Assembly: GCF_000686045.1 (NCBI RefSeq)
Contig: NZ_JMLV01000001.1
Coordinates: 124,001-188,000 of the forward strand
DNA from: Fodinicurvata fenggangensis DSM 21160
GTDB taxonomy: Bacteria; Pseudomonadota; Alphaproteobacteria; Kiloniellales; DSM-21159
DNA: 64,000 nt
Direction of reading: 5' to 3'
Shown here: piece by piece, positions 51,654-59,567 of the stretch
Numbering within the stretch: position 1 is the stretch's first letter
Layout of the letters: every line of letters begins with the position of its first letter
The notes under the pieces: model-generated
Told to the model about the DNA's origin: nothing
Database searches by the model: none
The model's input: the letters and a program-made list of their open reading frames with translations, nothing else
Made by a program: the position numbers and the translations under genes

Positions 51654-52646
51654 ATGGGTGCCTCGCAATCCAACAGCCAGCAGGGGCCGCTGAACAGTCG
51701 GCAGGGTCAGGCAGGTGCCTCCGAAGAGGCACCTCATGGACGGCTGCACCGTATTTTCGACAGTGATATCTGGCACAGCTTTTCGCATTCGCCGATCACG
51801 GTGCTTTCAGCCATCATAACCCTGCTGTTCTTCCTGGCGGCCATCTTCGCGCCCCTGATTGCGCCCTATACGCCCTTCCAGGCAGGGTCCCTGCATCTTA
51901 TGGATGGATTTACGCCCCCGTTCGAACAGGGCATGAGCGGGAACTTCTATGTTTTCGGGACCGACGATCAGGGGCGGGATGTCTTCTCGGCCATCATTTA
52001 TGGCGCGCGCATATCCCTGCTGGTGGGTTTTTGCGCTGTGCTCTTTGCCATGGTTCTTGGTGTGACTCTGGGCCTGATCGCAGGCTATCGCGGTGGCTGG
52101 GTGGATACGGTCATCATGCGCATTGCCGATGTCCAGTTGAGCTTCCCAGCCATCCTGGTTGCGCTTTTGATCTTCGGTCTGGCCAAGGCCATGATCCCGC
52201 GCGACTACCAGGAAAACATGGCCATCTACGTCCTGATCATATCCATTGGCCTGTCTGACTGGGTGCAATACGCCCGTACAGTGCGCGGAACCACGATGGT
52301 CGAGAAGAACCGTGAATATGTACAGGCAGCACGGGTCATTGGCGTTCGACCGGCTGTCATCCTGTTCCGTCACGTATTGCCGAATGTGATGGGGTCCGTG
52401 CTGGTGATCGCGACAATTGGCCTGGCTCTTGCTATTATCGCGGAGGCCACGCTGTCCTTCCTGGGTGTGGGGGTGCCGCCGACCACACCGTCCCTGGGAA
52501 CCCTGATCCGCATTGGCAATGATTTCCTTTTCTCCGGCGAATGGTGGATCACCATCTTCCCCGGAATTGCGCTGATCATGCTTGCCCTGTCAGTGAATCT
52601 GCTGGGCGATTGGCTGCGCGATGCCTTGAACCCGAAGTTGAGATGA
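51654..52646 (+). CDS. Peptide-type ABC transporter permease (DppC-like)
   Basis: 330 residues from the ATG at 51654, with AAGGAGAG eight bases upstream. A long hydrophilic Gln-rich start (about 50 residues) precedes the first helix (ITVLSAIITLLFFLAAIFAP). GTDDQGRDVFSAIIYGARIS is the DppC-family motif, and NREYVQAARVIGVRPAVILF is the ATPase-contact region. It overlaps the next gene by four bases. Confidence 0.93.
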   Translation: MGASQSNSQQGPLNSRQGQAGASEEAPHGRLHRIFDSDIWHSFSHSPITVLSAIITLLFFLAAIFAPLIAPYTPFQAGSLHLMDGFTPPFEQGMSGNFYVFGTDDQGRDVFSAIIYGARISLLVGFCAVLFAMVLGVTLGLIAGYRGGWVDTVIMRIADVQLSFPAILVALLIFGLAKAMIPRDYQENMAIYVLIISIGLSDWVQYARTVRGTTMVEKNREYVQAARVIGVRPAVILFRHVLPNVMGSVLVIATIGLALAIIAEATLSFLGVGVPPTTPSLGTLIRIGNDFLFSGEWWITIFPGIALIMLALSVNLLGDWLRDALNPKLR

Positions 52647-53659
52647 TGGCTCAGACAGATTCATCCGAGACACCCCTCCTTGAGGTCCTCAACCTGCGTG
52701 TCGAATTCCCGACGCGTCGCGGAACCTTGGTGGCAGTTGATGATATCTCCTTTGATATCAAACCCGGCGAGGTGCTGGGAGTGGTCGGCGAATCCGGTGC
52801 GGGAAAGTCCCTAACAGGAACAGCCGTGATAAATCTGCTGGAGCCGCCGGGACGTATCGCTGGTGGGGAGGTCCGCCTGAAGGGGCAGCGTATCGATAAC
52901 CTGCCGCAGGAGAAATTGCGCCATATCCGTGGACGCCAGATCGGCATGGTGTTCCAGGATCCGCTGACCAGCCTGAACCCGCTCTATACTGTGGGGTACC
53001 AGTTGGAGGAAACGATCCGCACACACATGAACATGAGCGAAGGCCAGGCCCGCAAGCGCGGGATAGAGTTGCTTTCCGAAGTCGGAATTTCCGCTCCGCA
53101 GGACCGGATCGACCAGTATCCGCATCAGTTCTCGGGCGGAATGCGCCAGCGGATCGTGATCGCCTTGGCCGTTTGTGCCAATCCGTCGCTGATCATTGCC
53201 GACGAGCCCACAACAGCCCTCGACGTATCGATACAGGCACAAATCATCGATCTCTTGAAGCGTCTGTGCCATGAGCAGGGGACAGCGGTGATGCTGATTA
53301 CCCATGACATGGGAGTGATTGCCGAGACGGCAGATCGGGTGGCCGTGATGTATGCGGGCCGGTTGGCGGAGGTCGGTCCCGTTCAGAATGTCATCAAACA
53401 GCCGTATCATCCCTACACAAAGGGCCTGATGGGGGCCATTCCCACAGTCGGTCAAAAGCTAGAGCGCCTGACACAGATTGATGGCGCCATGCCGCGCTTG
53501 ACGGAAATTCCCTCAGGCTGCGCCTTCCATCCACGTTGCCCCAAAGCATTCGATCGTTGTGATACGGAACGGCCGGATCCAATAGCAGTTGAGGAATCGA
53601 AGGTGGCCTGCTGGCTGTATGACGACGCACGGGTCTTGTCGGGAGAAACAGAACAATGA
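52643..53659 (+). CDS. Peptide-type ABC transporter ATPase (DppD-like)
   Basis: 338 residues; ATGs at 52643 and 52646 are adjacent, and the first overlaps the dppC-like stop. Walker A is GESGAGKSLTG, the signature is FSGGMRQRIVIAL and Walker B is LIIADEPTTALD. The C-terminal oligopeptide-transport part contains GCAFHPRCPKAFDRCD, whose cysteines can hold an Fe-S or metal site in related proteins. Confidence 0.94.
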   Translation: MMAQTDSSETPLLEVLNLRVEFPTRRGTLVAVDDISFDIKPGEVLGVVGESGAGKSLTGTAVINLLEPPGRIAGGEVRLKGQRIDNLPQEKLRHIRGRQIGMVFQDPLTSLNPLYTVGYQLEETIRTHMNMSEGQARKRGIELLSEVGISAPQDRIDQYPHQFSGGMRQRIVIALAVCANPSLIIADEPTTALDVSIQAQIIDLLKRLCHEQGTAVMLITHDMGVIAETADRVAVMYAGRLAEVGPVQNVIKQPYHPYTKGLMGAIPTVGQKLERLTQIDGAMPRLTEIPSGCAFHPRCPKAFDRCDTERPDPIAVEESKVACWLYDDARVLSGETEQ

Positions 53660-54729
53660 CGGATGTGCTCCAGGACAAGAGGCCATCAGTCCAGCCCTCG
53701 GGGCCGCTTGTTTCGGTGCAAGGAATGTCGAAGTACTTCGATGTTTCCCCGCCCTTCCTGACTCGGGTTCTGCAGGGACGGCCGCGCCGCGCCCTGCGCG
53801 CCGTGGATGATGTCAGCTTCGACATACCGCATGGCAGCACCTTCAGCCTGGTGGGCGAGTCGGGGTGCGGGAAATCGACCGTGGCCCGCTTGCTGGTCGG
53901 GCTTTATCAGCCGACTCAGGGGGAAATCTACTTTGATGGCAGTGCCGTATCCCAATTGAAGACGCGGCGCCATCTGGCTGATTTCCAGCGACGCATACAG
54001 ATCATATTCCAGGATCCCTATGCCAGCCTGAACCCAAGATGGCGCGTTCGGGATATCATTGCAGAGCCTGTCCGTACGCACCGACTGCTTCCGGAAGGTG
54101 CGGCCTTGCGCAAGCGGGTCGCCGAATTGCTGGATCATGTGGGTTTTTCGAATAAGGATGGCGAAAAGTACCCGCATGAATTCTCGGGTGGCCAGAGGCA
54201 GCGTATCTCCATTGCCAGGGCCTTGGCGGGAGATCCCGAGTTCCTGGTCTGCGACGAACCCACATCGGCCCTGGACGTGTCCGTCCAGGCACAGATCCTG
54301 AATCTGATGAAGGATCTGCAGAAGGAATTGGGGCTGACCTACCTTTTCATCAGCCATGACCTGGCCGTGGTCTCACACATTTCAGACTATCTTGGGGTAA
54401 TGTATCTGGGACGTCTGGTGGAGTCCGGGACAGCCAGTGATATCTTCAATGATCCGCAGCATCCCTATACACGGATGTTGCTTGATGCCATCCCGGATCT
54501 CGAAATGTCCGGTCGCAAACGTATTCCCGTGGCCGGGGAGGTGCCCAGTCCAATGGCACCACCGGCGGGGTGCCATTTCCATCCGCGTTGCCCCTTTGCG
54601 GATGCACGCTGTCGAGAGGAGATCCCCGGAATTACGGAAAGCAAGAATGTGCGCGTGCGTTGCCATGCCGTGGAAGAAGGGCGTTTGACGCCTGAAGTCC
54701 TGGCCGAGGCTGCAGCTGCTCGTACCTGA
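53656..54729 (+). CDS. Peptide-type ABC transporter ATPase (DppF-like)
   Basis: 357 residues, overlapping the DppD-like gene by ATGA. Walker A is GESGCGKSTVARLL, the signature is FSGGQRQRISIARAL, Walker B is FLVCDEPTSALD, and the C-terminal family motif is GCHFHPRCPFADARC. An insert (FLTRVLQGRPRRALRA) lies before the Walker A strand. It closes the importer operon. Confidence 0.94.
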   Translation: MTDVLQDKRPSVQPSGPLVSVQGMSKYFDVSPPFLTRVLQGRPRRALRAVDDVSFDIPHGSTFSLVGESGCGKSTVARLLVGLYQPTQGEIYFDGSAVSQLKTRRHLADFQRRIQIIFQDPYASLNPRWRVRDIIAEPVRTHRLLPEGAALRKRVAELLDHVGFSNKDGEKYPHEFSGGQRQRISIARALAGDPEFLVCDEPTSALDVSVQAQILNLMKDLQKELGLTYLFISHDLAVVSHISDYLGVMYLGRLVESGTASDIFNDPQHPYTRMLLDAIPDLEMSGRKRIPVAGEVPSPMAPPAGCHFHPRCPFADARCREEIPGITESKNVRVRCHAVEEGRLTPEVLAEAAAART

Positions 54730-54753
54730 TGCAGAAGCCGTGCTGCACAGGTA

Positions 54754-54775
54754 AAGATTACCGATTTGTAATCTT
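54754..54775. promoter_or_regulatory. Inverted repeat upstream of the DegP gene
   Basis: AAGATTAC, six-base CGATTT spacer, GTAATCTT. The 8-bp arms are perfect and AT-rich, with no T tail, so an operator fits better than a terminator. It is about 80 bp upstream of the protease start. The repeat is preceded by GTAAAG, recalling response-regulator half-sites. Confidence 0.5.
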
Positions 54776-54851
54776 CACGACACGGCCTTGTTAGGTGGCA
54801 TGCATTAGAAATAAGGGGCATTGCTCAGGAGTACCTAGGAGGTTCCTTTTT

Positions 54852-56342
54852 ATGTCTCTTGCGATCAAGTCACTCAAGGCACCAGCAACAGCCCTTGTCA
54901 CGGGTGGTTTCCTGGTGTGGTCGGCGGTGGCGCAGGCAGCGTCACCGCCCGACAGTTTTGCCGATCTGGCTGAAGAAGTCAGTCCGGCCGTTGTGAACAT
55001 CTCTTCTACACGTGCCCCGGACGAAGACCGCGGTCCTCGTTCACGCGATTCCCTTCCTTTCGATTTGCCGCCAGGTTCTCCCTTCGAGGATTTCTTCCGG
55101 CAGTTCGAAGAGCACTTCAAGGGCATGCGCCCACAGCAGTATCAAAATCGGCCGGCCACAAGCTTGGGCTCCGGTTTCATAATTGATTCGGAAGGTTTCG
55201 TGGTTACGAACAATCACGTGATCGACAAGGCGGATGATATCCGTGTCAAGCTGTCCGATGGTCGTGATCTGGAGGCTGAGGTGATCGGCCGCGACTCAAA
55301 GACGGACTTGGCATTGCTGAAGATCTCATCGGATAATGAGCTGCCCACTGTCAACATGGGCGATTCTGATGAAGTGCGCGTTGGCGATTGGGTGATGGCA
55401 GTTGGCAACCCTTTCGGCCTTGGAGGATCAGTCACGGCCGGCATTATCTCGGCCCGCAGCCGCGATATCAACGCCGGTCCCTATGATGACTTCCTGCAGA
55501 CGGATGCCGCCATCAACCGAGGCAATTCCGGTGGCCCCATGTTCAACATGGATGGGGAGGTGATCGGCATTAGCACGGCTATCTTCTCTCCCTCCGGCGG
55601 GTCCGTGGGGATCGGTTTCGCCATTCCTTCCAACCTGGCGAGTGATGTGATCACACAGCTGCGTGACAAGGGTGAAGTCGAACGCGGTTGGCTCGGTGTC
55701 CGTATCCAGCAGGTAACGCCTGAACTGGCGGAAGGTCTGGGCCTGGACGAGGAAAAGGGTGCGCTGGTGGCCAGCGTCGAACCTGATGGCCCAGCCGACC
55801 AGGCAGGGATCCGTGCCGGTGACGTCATTCTGGAATTTGCTGGTGAAGACGTCGAGCGCATGCGCGACCTGCCACGAATCGTTGCTGCGGTCAGTGCAGG
55901 CGAGGATGTAGAGATCGTGGTATGGCGCAACGGCGAAGAAGAAATCCTGAATGCGACCATAGCCGAACAGACTGAGGAAAGCATGGCGGCCTTTGGTGGC
56001 TCACGCAGTCAGCCAGAAGGCGAGGGTGACGTGGAGCGTAGCCTCGACCGTCTTGGCGCAACGCTTTCCGGTCTGGACGAGGAAACCAAGGAGCGTCTCG
56101 GCCTGCCTGAAGATATGTCGGGTGTTGTTGTGACCGACGTCGATCCGGATGGACGTGCCGCTTCCCAGGGACTCGCACCCGGTGATGTTATCGAGCAGGT
56201 GGATGGACAGGAAGTCACAAGTCCGAGCGAAGTGGCGGAACGCCTGGGACAGGCCACACGTGATGGCAAGAAGACGGTAGTCCTGCTTGTCGAGCGTGAT
56301 GGCAGCCCGCTGTTCCTGGGTTTCCGTCTGGGCGACGCCTGA
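54852..56342 (+). CDS. degP: DegP/HtrA-family periplasmic serine endoprotease
   Basis: 496 residues from the ATG at 54852, with AGGAGG nine bases upstream. A signal peptide ends near AVAQA. The catalytic triad is His122 (TNNHVID), Asp152 (DSKTDLALL) and Ser227 (NRGNSGGPMF). Two PDZ domains follow (about 265–360 and 400–495). It degrades or refolds misfolded envelope proteins. A response regulator and sensor kinase follow, and a perfect inverted repeat precedes it, so control by that system is plausible. Confidence 0.95.
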   Translation: MSLAIKSLKAPATALVTGGFLVWSAVAQAASPPDSFADLAEEVSPAVVNISSTRAPDEDRGPRSRDSLPFDLPPGSPFEDFFRQFEEHFKGMRPQQYQNRPATSLGSGFIIDSEGFVVTNNHVIDKADDIRVKLSDGRDLEAEVIGRDSKTDLALLKISSDNELPTVNMGDSDEVRVGDWVMAVGNPFGLGGSVTAGIISARSRDINAGPYDDFLQTDAAINRGNSGGPMFNMDGEVIGISTAIFSPSGGSVGIGFAIPSNLASDVITQLRDKGEVERGWLGVRIQQVTPELAEGLGLDEEKGALVASVEPDGPADQAGIRAGDVILEFAGEDVERMRDLPRIVAAVSAGEDVEIVVWRNGEEEILNATIAEQTEESMAAFGGSRSQPEGEGDVERSLDRLGATLSGLDEETKERLGLPEDMSGVVVTDVDPDGRAASQGLAPGDVIEQVDGQEVTSPSEVAERLGQATRDGKKTVVLLVERDGSPLFLGFRLGDA

Positions 56343-56345
56343 CAG

Positions 56346-56374
56346 CCGCGGTATCTCCTTCACCGCGGTTCTTC
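56346..56374 (+). terminator. Terminator after degP
   Basis: CCGCGGT, nine-base loop, ACCGCGG, then TTCTTCT. It begins four bases after the stop. Confidence 0.65.
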
Positions 56375-56417
56375 TGCCGAAGTCGGTTTATTCCCCTGGA
56401 TCGTCTTCGGCCTACCT

Positions 56418-56455
56418 CGACGGCGCGCCGGATGTTTCATCCTGGCGCGTCGTCG
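56418..56455. terminator. Long GC-rich hairpin between degP and the response regulator
   Basis: CGACGGCGCGCC plus GGATG pairs with CATCC plus GGCGCGTCGTCG around a TTT loop, with a single bulged T and one G·T pair. CTTTATA follows. It may be a second terminator or an mRNA end; an operator is possible but the length argues for RNA structure. Confidence 0.45.
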
Positions 56456-56499
56456 CTTTATACTTCCGTCCAATCGCAAGATGAAAACATTCGGAAAGG

Positions 56500-57186
56500 A
56501 TGGTTCCGGTGCGTGTCCTGATCGTCGAGGATGATGACAAGACGGCCGATTACATGGCCAAAGGACTGACGGAAAGCGGTCATATCGTTGACCGGGCGTC
56601 AGATGGGCATGAAGGCCTTTTTCTCGGAAGCGAGGGAGGTCATGACCTGATTATACTGGATCGCATGCTCCCGAAACTGGATGGCCTGGCCGTGCTGCAG
56701 GCCCTGAGGTCCAATGGCAGCTCCACACCTGTACTGATCCTCAGCGCCTTGGCCCAGGTGGATGATCGTGTAGCGGGATTGCGCGCTGGCGGTGATGATT
56801 ACCTGACCAAGCCCTTTGCCTATTCGGAACTGCAAGCCCGTGCAGAAGCGCTTGTTCGACGCAACAATGCACCTGCTGTTGAAACCAAGCTGCAGGTCGG
56901 CGATCTGGAGATGGATCTACTTTCCCGTCGAGTTGAACGTGGCGGGAAAACCATAGAATTGCAGCCCCGGGAATTCAGGCTTCTGGAATATCTTTTGCGC
57001 CATGCAGGCCAGACAGTAACACGAACCATGTTGCTGGAAGGGGTTTGGGACTATCATTTCGACCCGCAGACCAATGTCATAGACGTACATATAAGCCGCT
57101 TGCGGCAGAAGGTCGACAAGGGCTTCGACAAACAGCTCCTGCATACTGTGCGGGGCGCAGGATACATGCTTCGTGCAGATACTTAG
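56500..57186 (+). CDS. OmpR/PhoB-family response regulator
   Basis: 228 residues. The receiver domain has the acidic pocket EDDD (10–13), phospho-acceptor Asp54 (IILDRMLPKLDG) and Lys in DDYLTKPF. A winged-helix DNA-binding domain covers about 128–226 (LQPREFRLLEYLLRHAGQ; NVIDVHISRLRQKVDKGF). It overlaps the kinase gene by 14 bp. Being next to degP, it may control envelope stress; its targets are not known. Confidence 0.94.
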   Translation: MVPVRVLIVEDDDKTADYMAKGLTESGHIVDRASDGHEGLFLGSEGGHDLIILDRMLPKLDGLAVLQALRSNGSSTPVLILSALAQVDDRVAGLRAGGDDYLTKPFAYSELQARAEALVRRNNAPAVETKLQVGDLEMDLLSRRVERGGKTIELQPREFRLLEYLLRHAGQTVTRTMLLEGVWDYHFDPQTNVIDVHISRLRQKVDKGFDKQLLHTVRGAGYMLRADT

Positions 57187-58594
57187 AATCTCAAACAGCG
57201 CCACCTTTCGCTTTGCTTTGGCCTATGTCGGGCTTTTCGGAGTTTCGGTGCTGCTGCTGTTCGGATTCATCTACTGGTCCACCATTACCCTGATCGAGGG
57301 GCAGGTGGCGCAGACCGTGGCTGCCGAGATTACAGGTCTGGAAGAGCGCTATCGCAATGAAGGCATCAGTGGGCTGGAGACGGCGATCGCGCAGCGCAGT
57401 GGCCGGGGTGGGGAGCACGAGAGTGTTTACCTGCTGACAGACCAGAATTTTCAGCCTGTTGCCGGAAACCTCAGGAACTGGCCGGAATCGGCAATTGCAG
57501 ATGGCCGCTGGACGGTACTGCCGCTGTATCACCGTGAGCGCGGTGATGAGCCGATCCTGGTAGGTTCGCGAAGTTTCCAACTTCCCAATGGCTATCGCTT
57601 GCTGGTGGGCCGGGACATGTCGGCGCGCGCAAACTTCCAACAGAATCTCCAGGAAGCCTTGGCCTGGGGCTTGGGCGTGACACTTGCTCTTGGTCTTGGC
57701 GGTGGGTGGATATTCGGACGCAATGTCCTACGGCGCGTTGATGCTGTGGCCGAGACCAGTCGGCGAATCATGGATGGGGACCTGAGCCAGAGGGTGCCGA
57801 GAGAGGGCAGTAACGACGAATTTGACCGCCTGGCAGGAAACCTGAACCGCATGCTGGAACGCATCGAAGCCTTGATGACCGGTATGCGGCTTGTTTCTGA
57901 CAGTCTGGCGCATGATTTGCGCAGTCCAATGACCCATTTGAAGGGACGTATAGAGTTGACCCTGATTGGGCCGGCGGATGTGGAGGCTTATCGCCAGACA
58001 CTGGAACAGGCTCTGTCCGAGATCGATACCATCCAGGCGACCTTTAACGCTCTGTTGGCCATTGCCGAAGCAGAATCGGGTGTCAGTCGCACACGGCTTG
58101 AGATCCTGGACCTCGGCGAGGTGCTGCGCGATGTCCAGGAACTCTACGAGCCCGTGGCTGAAGACAAGGGTGTTTCCTTGCGGGCCGATTTGGACAGCCC
58201 GGCTTACGTGACCGGGCACCGTCAGCTTCTGGCGCAGGCATTGGCCAACCTGCTGGACAATGCGATCAAGTACAGTCCTCAGGACAGCTGTGTCAGCTTG
58301 CAACTGGTGAAGACAGAAGGCCAGGTTACCTTGACCGTTGCAGATGAAGGGTCCGGGATTCCCGAAGCCGACCGGGAACGTGTGCTCGAACGTTTCGTGC
58401 GGCTGGATACGGCAAGAAGCGAACCGGGCAGTGGGCTTGGTCTCAGCCTGGTTTCTGCCGTTTCGCGTCTGCACGAATCCGAGTTGTTTCTTGAAGATAA
58501 CAATCCAGGGCTTAAAGTGCGCTGGGTTTTTCCCGAAGCAGAGGAGGCTCTTCCTTCAGAAGAGGTGGAAACCCAAACCGTAAGCGCGAAGTAG
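57173..58594 (+). CDS. Membrane sensor histidine kinase
   Basis: 473 residues starting with GTG inside the regulator gene. Membrane segments at about 14–36 and 163–185 flank a periplasmic sensor domain of about 125 residues. A HAMP linker (SRRIMDGDLSQRVPREG) leads to the H-box DSLAHDLRSPMTHLKG with His247. The ATP-binding part has LANLLDNAIKYS (N-box), ADEGSGIPE (G1) and GSGLGLSL (G2). Its partner is the regulator just upstream. Confidence 0.94.
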   Translation: MQILRISNSATFRFALAYVGLFGVSVLLLFGFIYWSTITLIEGQVAQTVAAEITGLEERYRNEGISGLETAIAQRSGRGGEHESVYLLTDQNFQPVAGNLRNWPESAIADGRWTVLPLYHRERGDEPILVGSRSFQLPNGYRLLVGRDMSARANFQQNLQEALAWGLGVTLALGLGGGWIFGRNVLRRVDAVAETSRRIMDGDLSQRVPREGSNDEFDRLAGNLNRMLERIEALMTGMRLVSDSLAHDLRSPMTHLKGRIELTLIGPADVEAYRQTLEQALSEIDTIQATFNALLAIAEAESGVSRTRLEILDLGEVLRDVQELYEPVAEDKGVSLRADLDSPAYVTGHRQLLAQALANLLDNAIKYSPQDSCVSLQLVKTEGQVTLTVADEGSGIPEADRERVLERFVRLDTARSEPGSGLGLSLVSAVSRLHESELFLEDNNPGLKVRWVFPEAEEALPSEEVETQTVSAK

Positions 58595-58629
58595 GGCGTA
58601 TCATATTTACTTGAATCGGGCGCCGGAGA

Positions 58630-58658
58630 CTTGAAAGGCCGTGAGGGGATTCCCAGAT
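58630..58658 (+). promoter_or_regulatory. RpoH (sigma-32)-type promoter of hsp20 copy 2
   Basis: CTTGAAA is followed after 14 bases by TCCCAGAT, near the heat-shock consensus. A transcript starting near 58665 would have a leader of about 90 nt. Confidence 0.6.
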
Positions 58659-58731
58659 AGCTGGATGGCATGGAAAGTCGCCTGAAGGGGCTTTCCGCCA
58701 ATCAGCGGCCCATGAGGGCATTTAAAACCTG

Positions 58732-58752
58732 TATCGCTCAAATGGAGGGTAT
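58732..58752 (+). promoter_or_regulatory. ROSE-like thermometer hairpin of hsp20 copy 2
   Basis: The mRNA motif UCGCUC can pair with GAGGGU around an AAAUG loop, giving C–G, U–A and C–G pairs, a G·G mismatch, then C–G and U·U. U(U/C)GCU opposite the GGAGGG ribosome site eight bases before the ATG is the ROSE hallmark. Pairing is weaker than in copy 1. Confidence 0.5.
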
Positions 58753-58756
58753 AGTT

Positions 58757-59251
58757 ATGCGCAGTCTGGATTTTTCACCAATGCTTCGTGCAACTGTCGG
58801 GTTCGACCGTATGATGGACCTGATGGACAACGTATCGCGTTACGAAGAAACGCCGAGTTATCCACCTTACAACATCGAAAAGCGCGGTGAGGATGATTAT
58901 CGCATCACGATGGCCGTGGCCGGATTTTCGGATGAGGATCTGAGTATCACGGTTCAGGAGAACGCGCTGGTGGTTGAAGGCAGGAAGGAGAAGGACAGCG
59001 AGGAGCAGGAAGGAACCTACCTGCATCGCGGAATTGCCGAACGGGCATTCCAGAGGTCCTTCCGTCTCGCGGACCACATCAAGGTCACTGGAGCGAACCT
59101 CGAGAACGGTCTGTTGCACATCGAGCTTGTCAGGGAAATTCCTGAGGCCATGAAGCCGAGGAGCATTCAGATCGAGTCCTCGGATTCCAGCAAGAGCCAG
59201 AAGTCGATAGAAGGCCAGAGCGAGAACAAGGTTACCAGCAAGGCAGCCTGA
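58757..59251 (+). CDS. Small heat-shock protein Hsp20 (IbpA-like), copy 2
   Basis: 164 residues from the ATG at 58757. The alpha-crystallin domain (PPYNIEKRGEDDYRITMAVA; FSDEDLSITVQENALVVEG; YLHRGIAERAFQRSFRLAD) is similar to copy 1 at 36925, but the C-terminal tail is longer and Ser/Lys-rich. It follows the sensor kinase by 160 bp, with its own heat-shock-type promoter and a strong terminator behind it, so it is a single-gene unit. Confidence 0.93.
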   Translation: MRSLDFSPMLRATVGFDRMMDLMDNVSRYEETPSYPPYNIEKRGEDDYRITMAVAGFSDEDLSITVQENALVVEGRKEKDSEEQEGTYLHRGIAERAFQRSFRLADHIKVTGANLENGLLHIELVREIPEAMKPRSIQIESSDSSKSQKSIEGQSENKVTSKAA

Positions 59252-59286
59252 TCTTCTCGAGCTTAGGACCAAATTCTAGGTATATC

Positions 59287-59321
59287 GGCCGGACGGGGAA
59301 CCCCTGTCCGGCCTTTTATTT
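59287..59321 (+). terminator. Terminator after hsp20 copy 2
   Basis: GGCCGGAC pairs with GTCCGGCC, with a GGGG–CCCC inner stem and a bulged T, followed by TTTTATTT. This is a classic intrinsic terminator. Confidence 0.9.
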
Positions 59322-59567
59322 GCATGGATAAGACGTATCAAGCCTTGGAAGAAAACAACTGAAAATTGTCTATGATAGTCTTGTTATTTGCTGAAAAATA
59401 TATAATTTCTTTGTAAAAACAGAGAGATTGCTTCCTCTAAAAAGATCGTGCTAGCGTTCGCAGAGCTCACGTTACCTTTCGGGCTGTGAAAGGGATGGAA
59501 ATCGCACAAGAAGAATACGGCTGAACGGCCCGAGACGTGCAAGATCCAAAGAATGGGGAGCAATAGA
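59322..59567. other. Gene-free leader upstream of the Tat-type binding protein
   Basis: No gene is visible between the terminator and 59568. The first half is AT-rich and contains TATAAT at 59402, which could be a -10 element, but no good -35 lies at the right distance. The second half would be a leader of about 150 nt. Confidence 0.5.

Noticed and set aside
48972-54729. Nickel/cobalt importer because it follows the cobalamin cluster
   Set aside because: The binding protein shows no metal-binding feature, and a 224-bp gap separates it from cbiA; peptide-type is the safer call.
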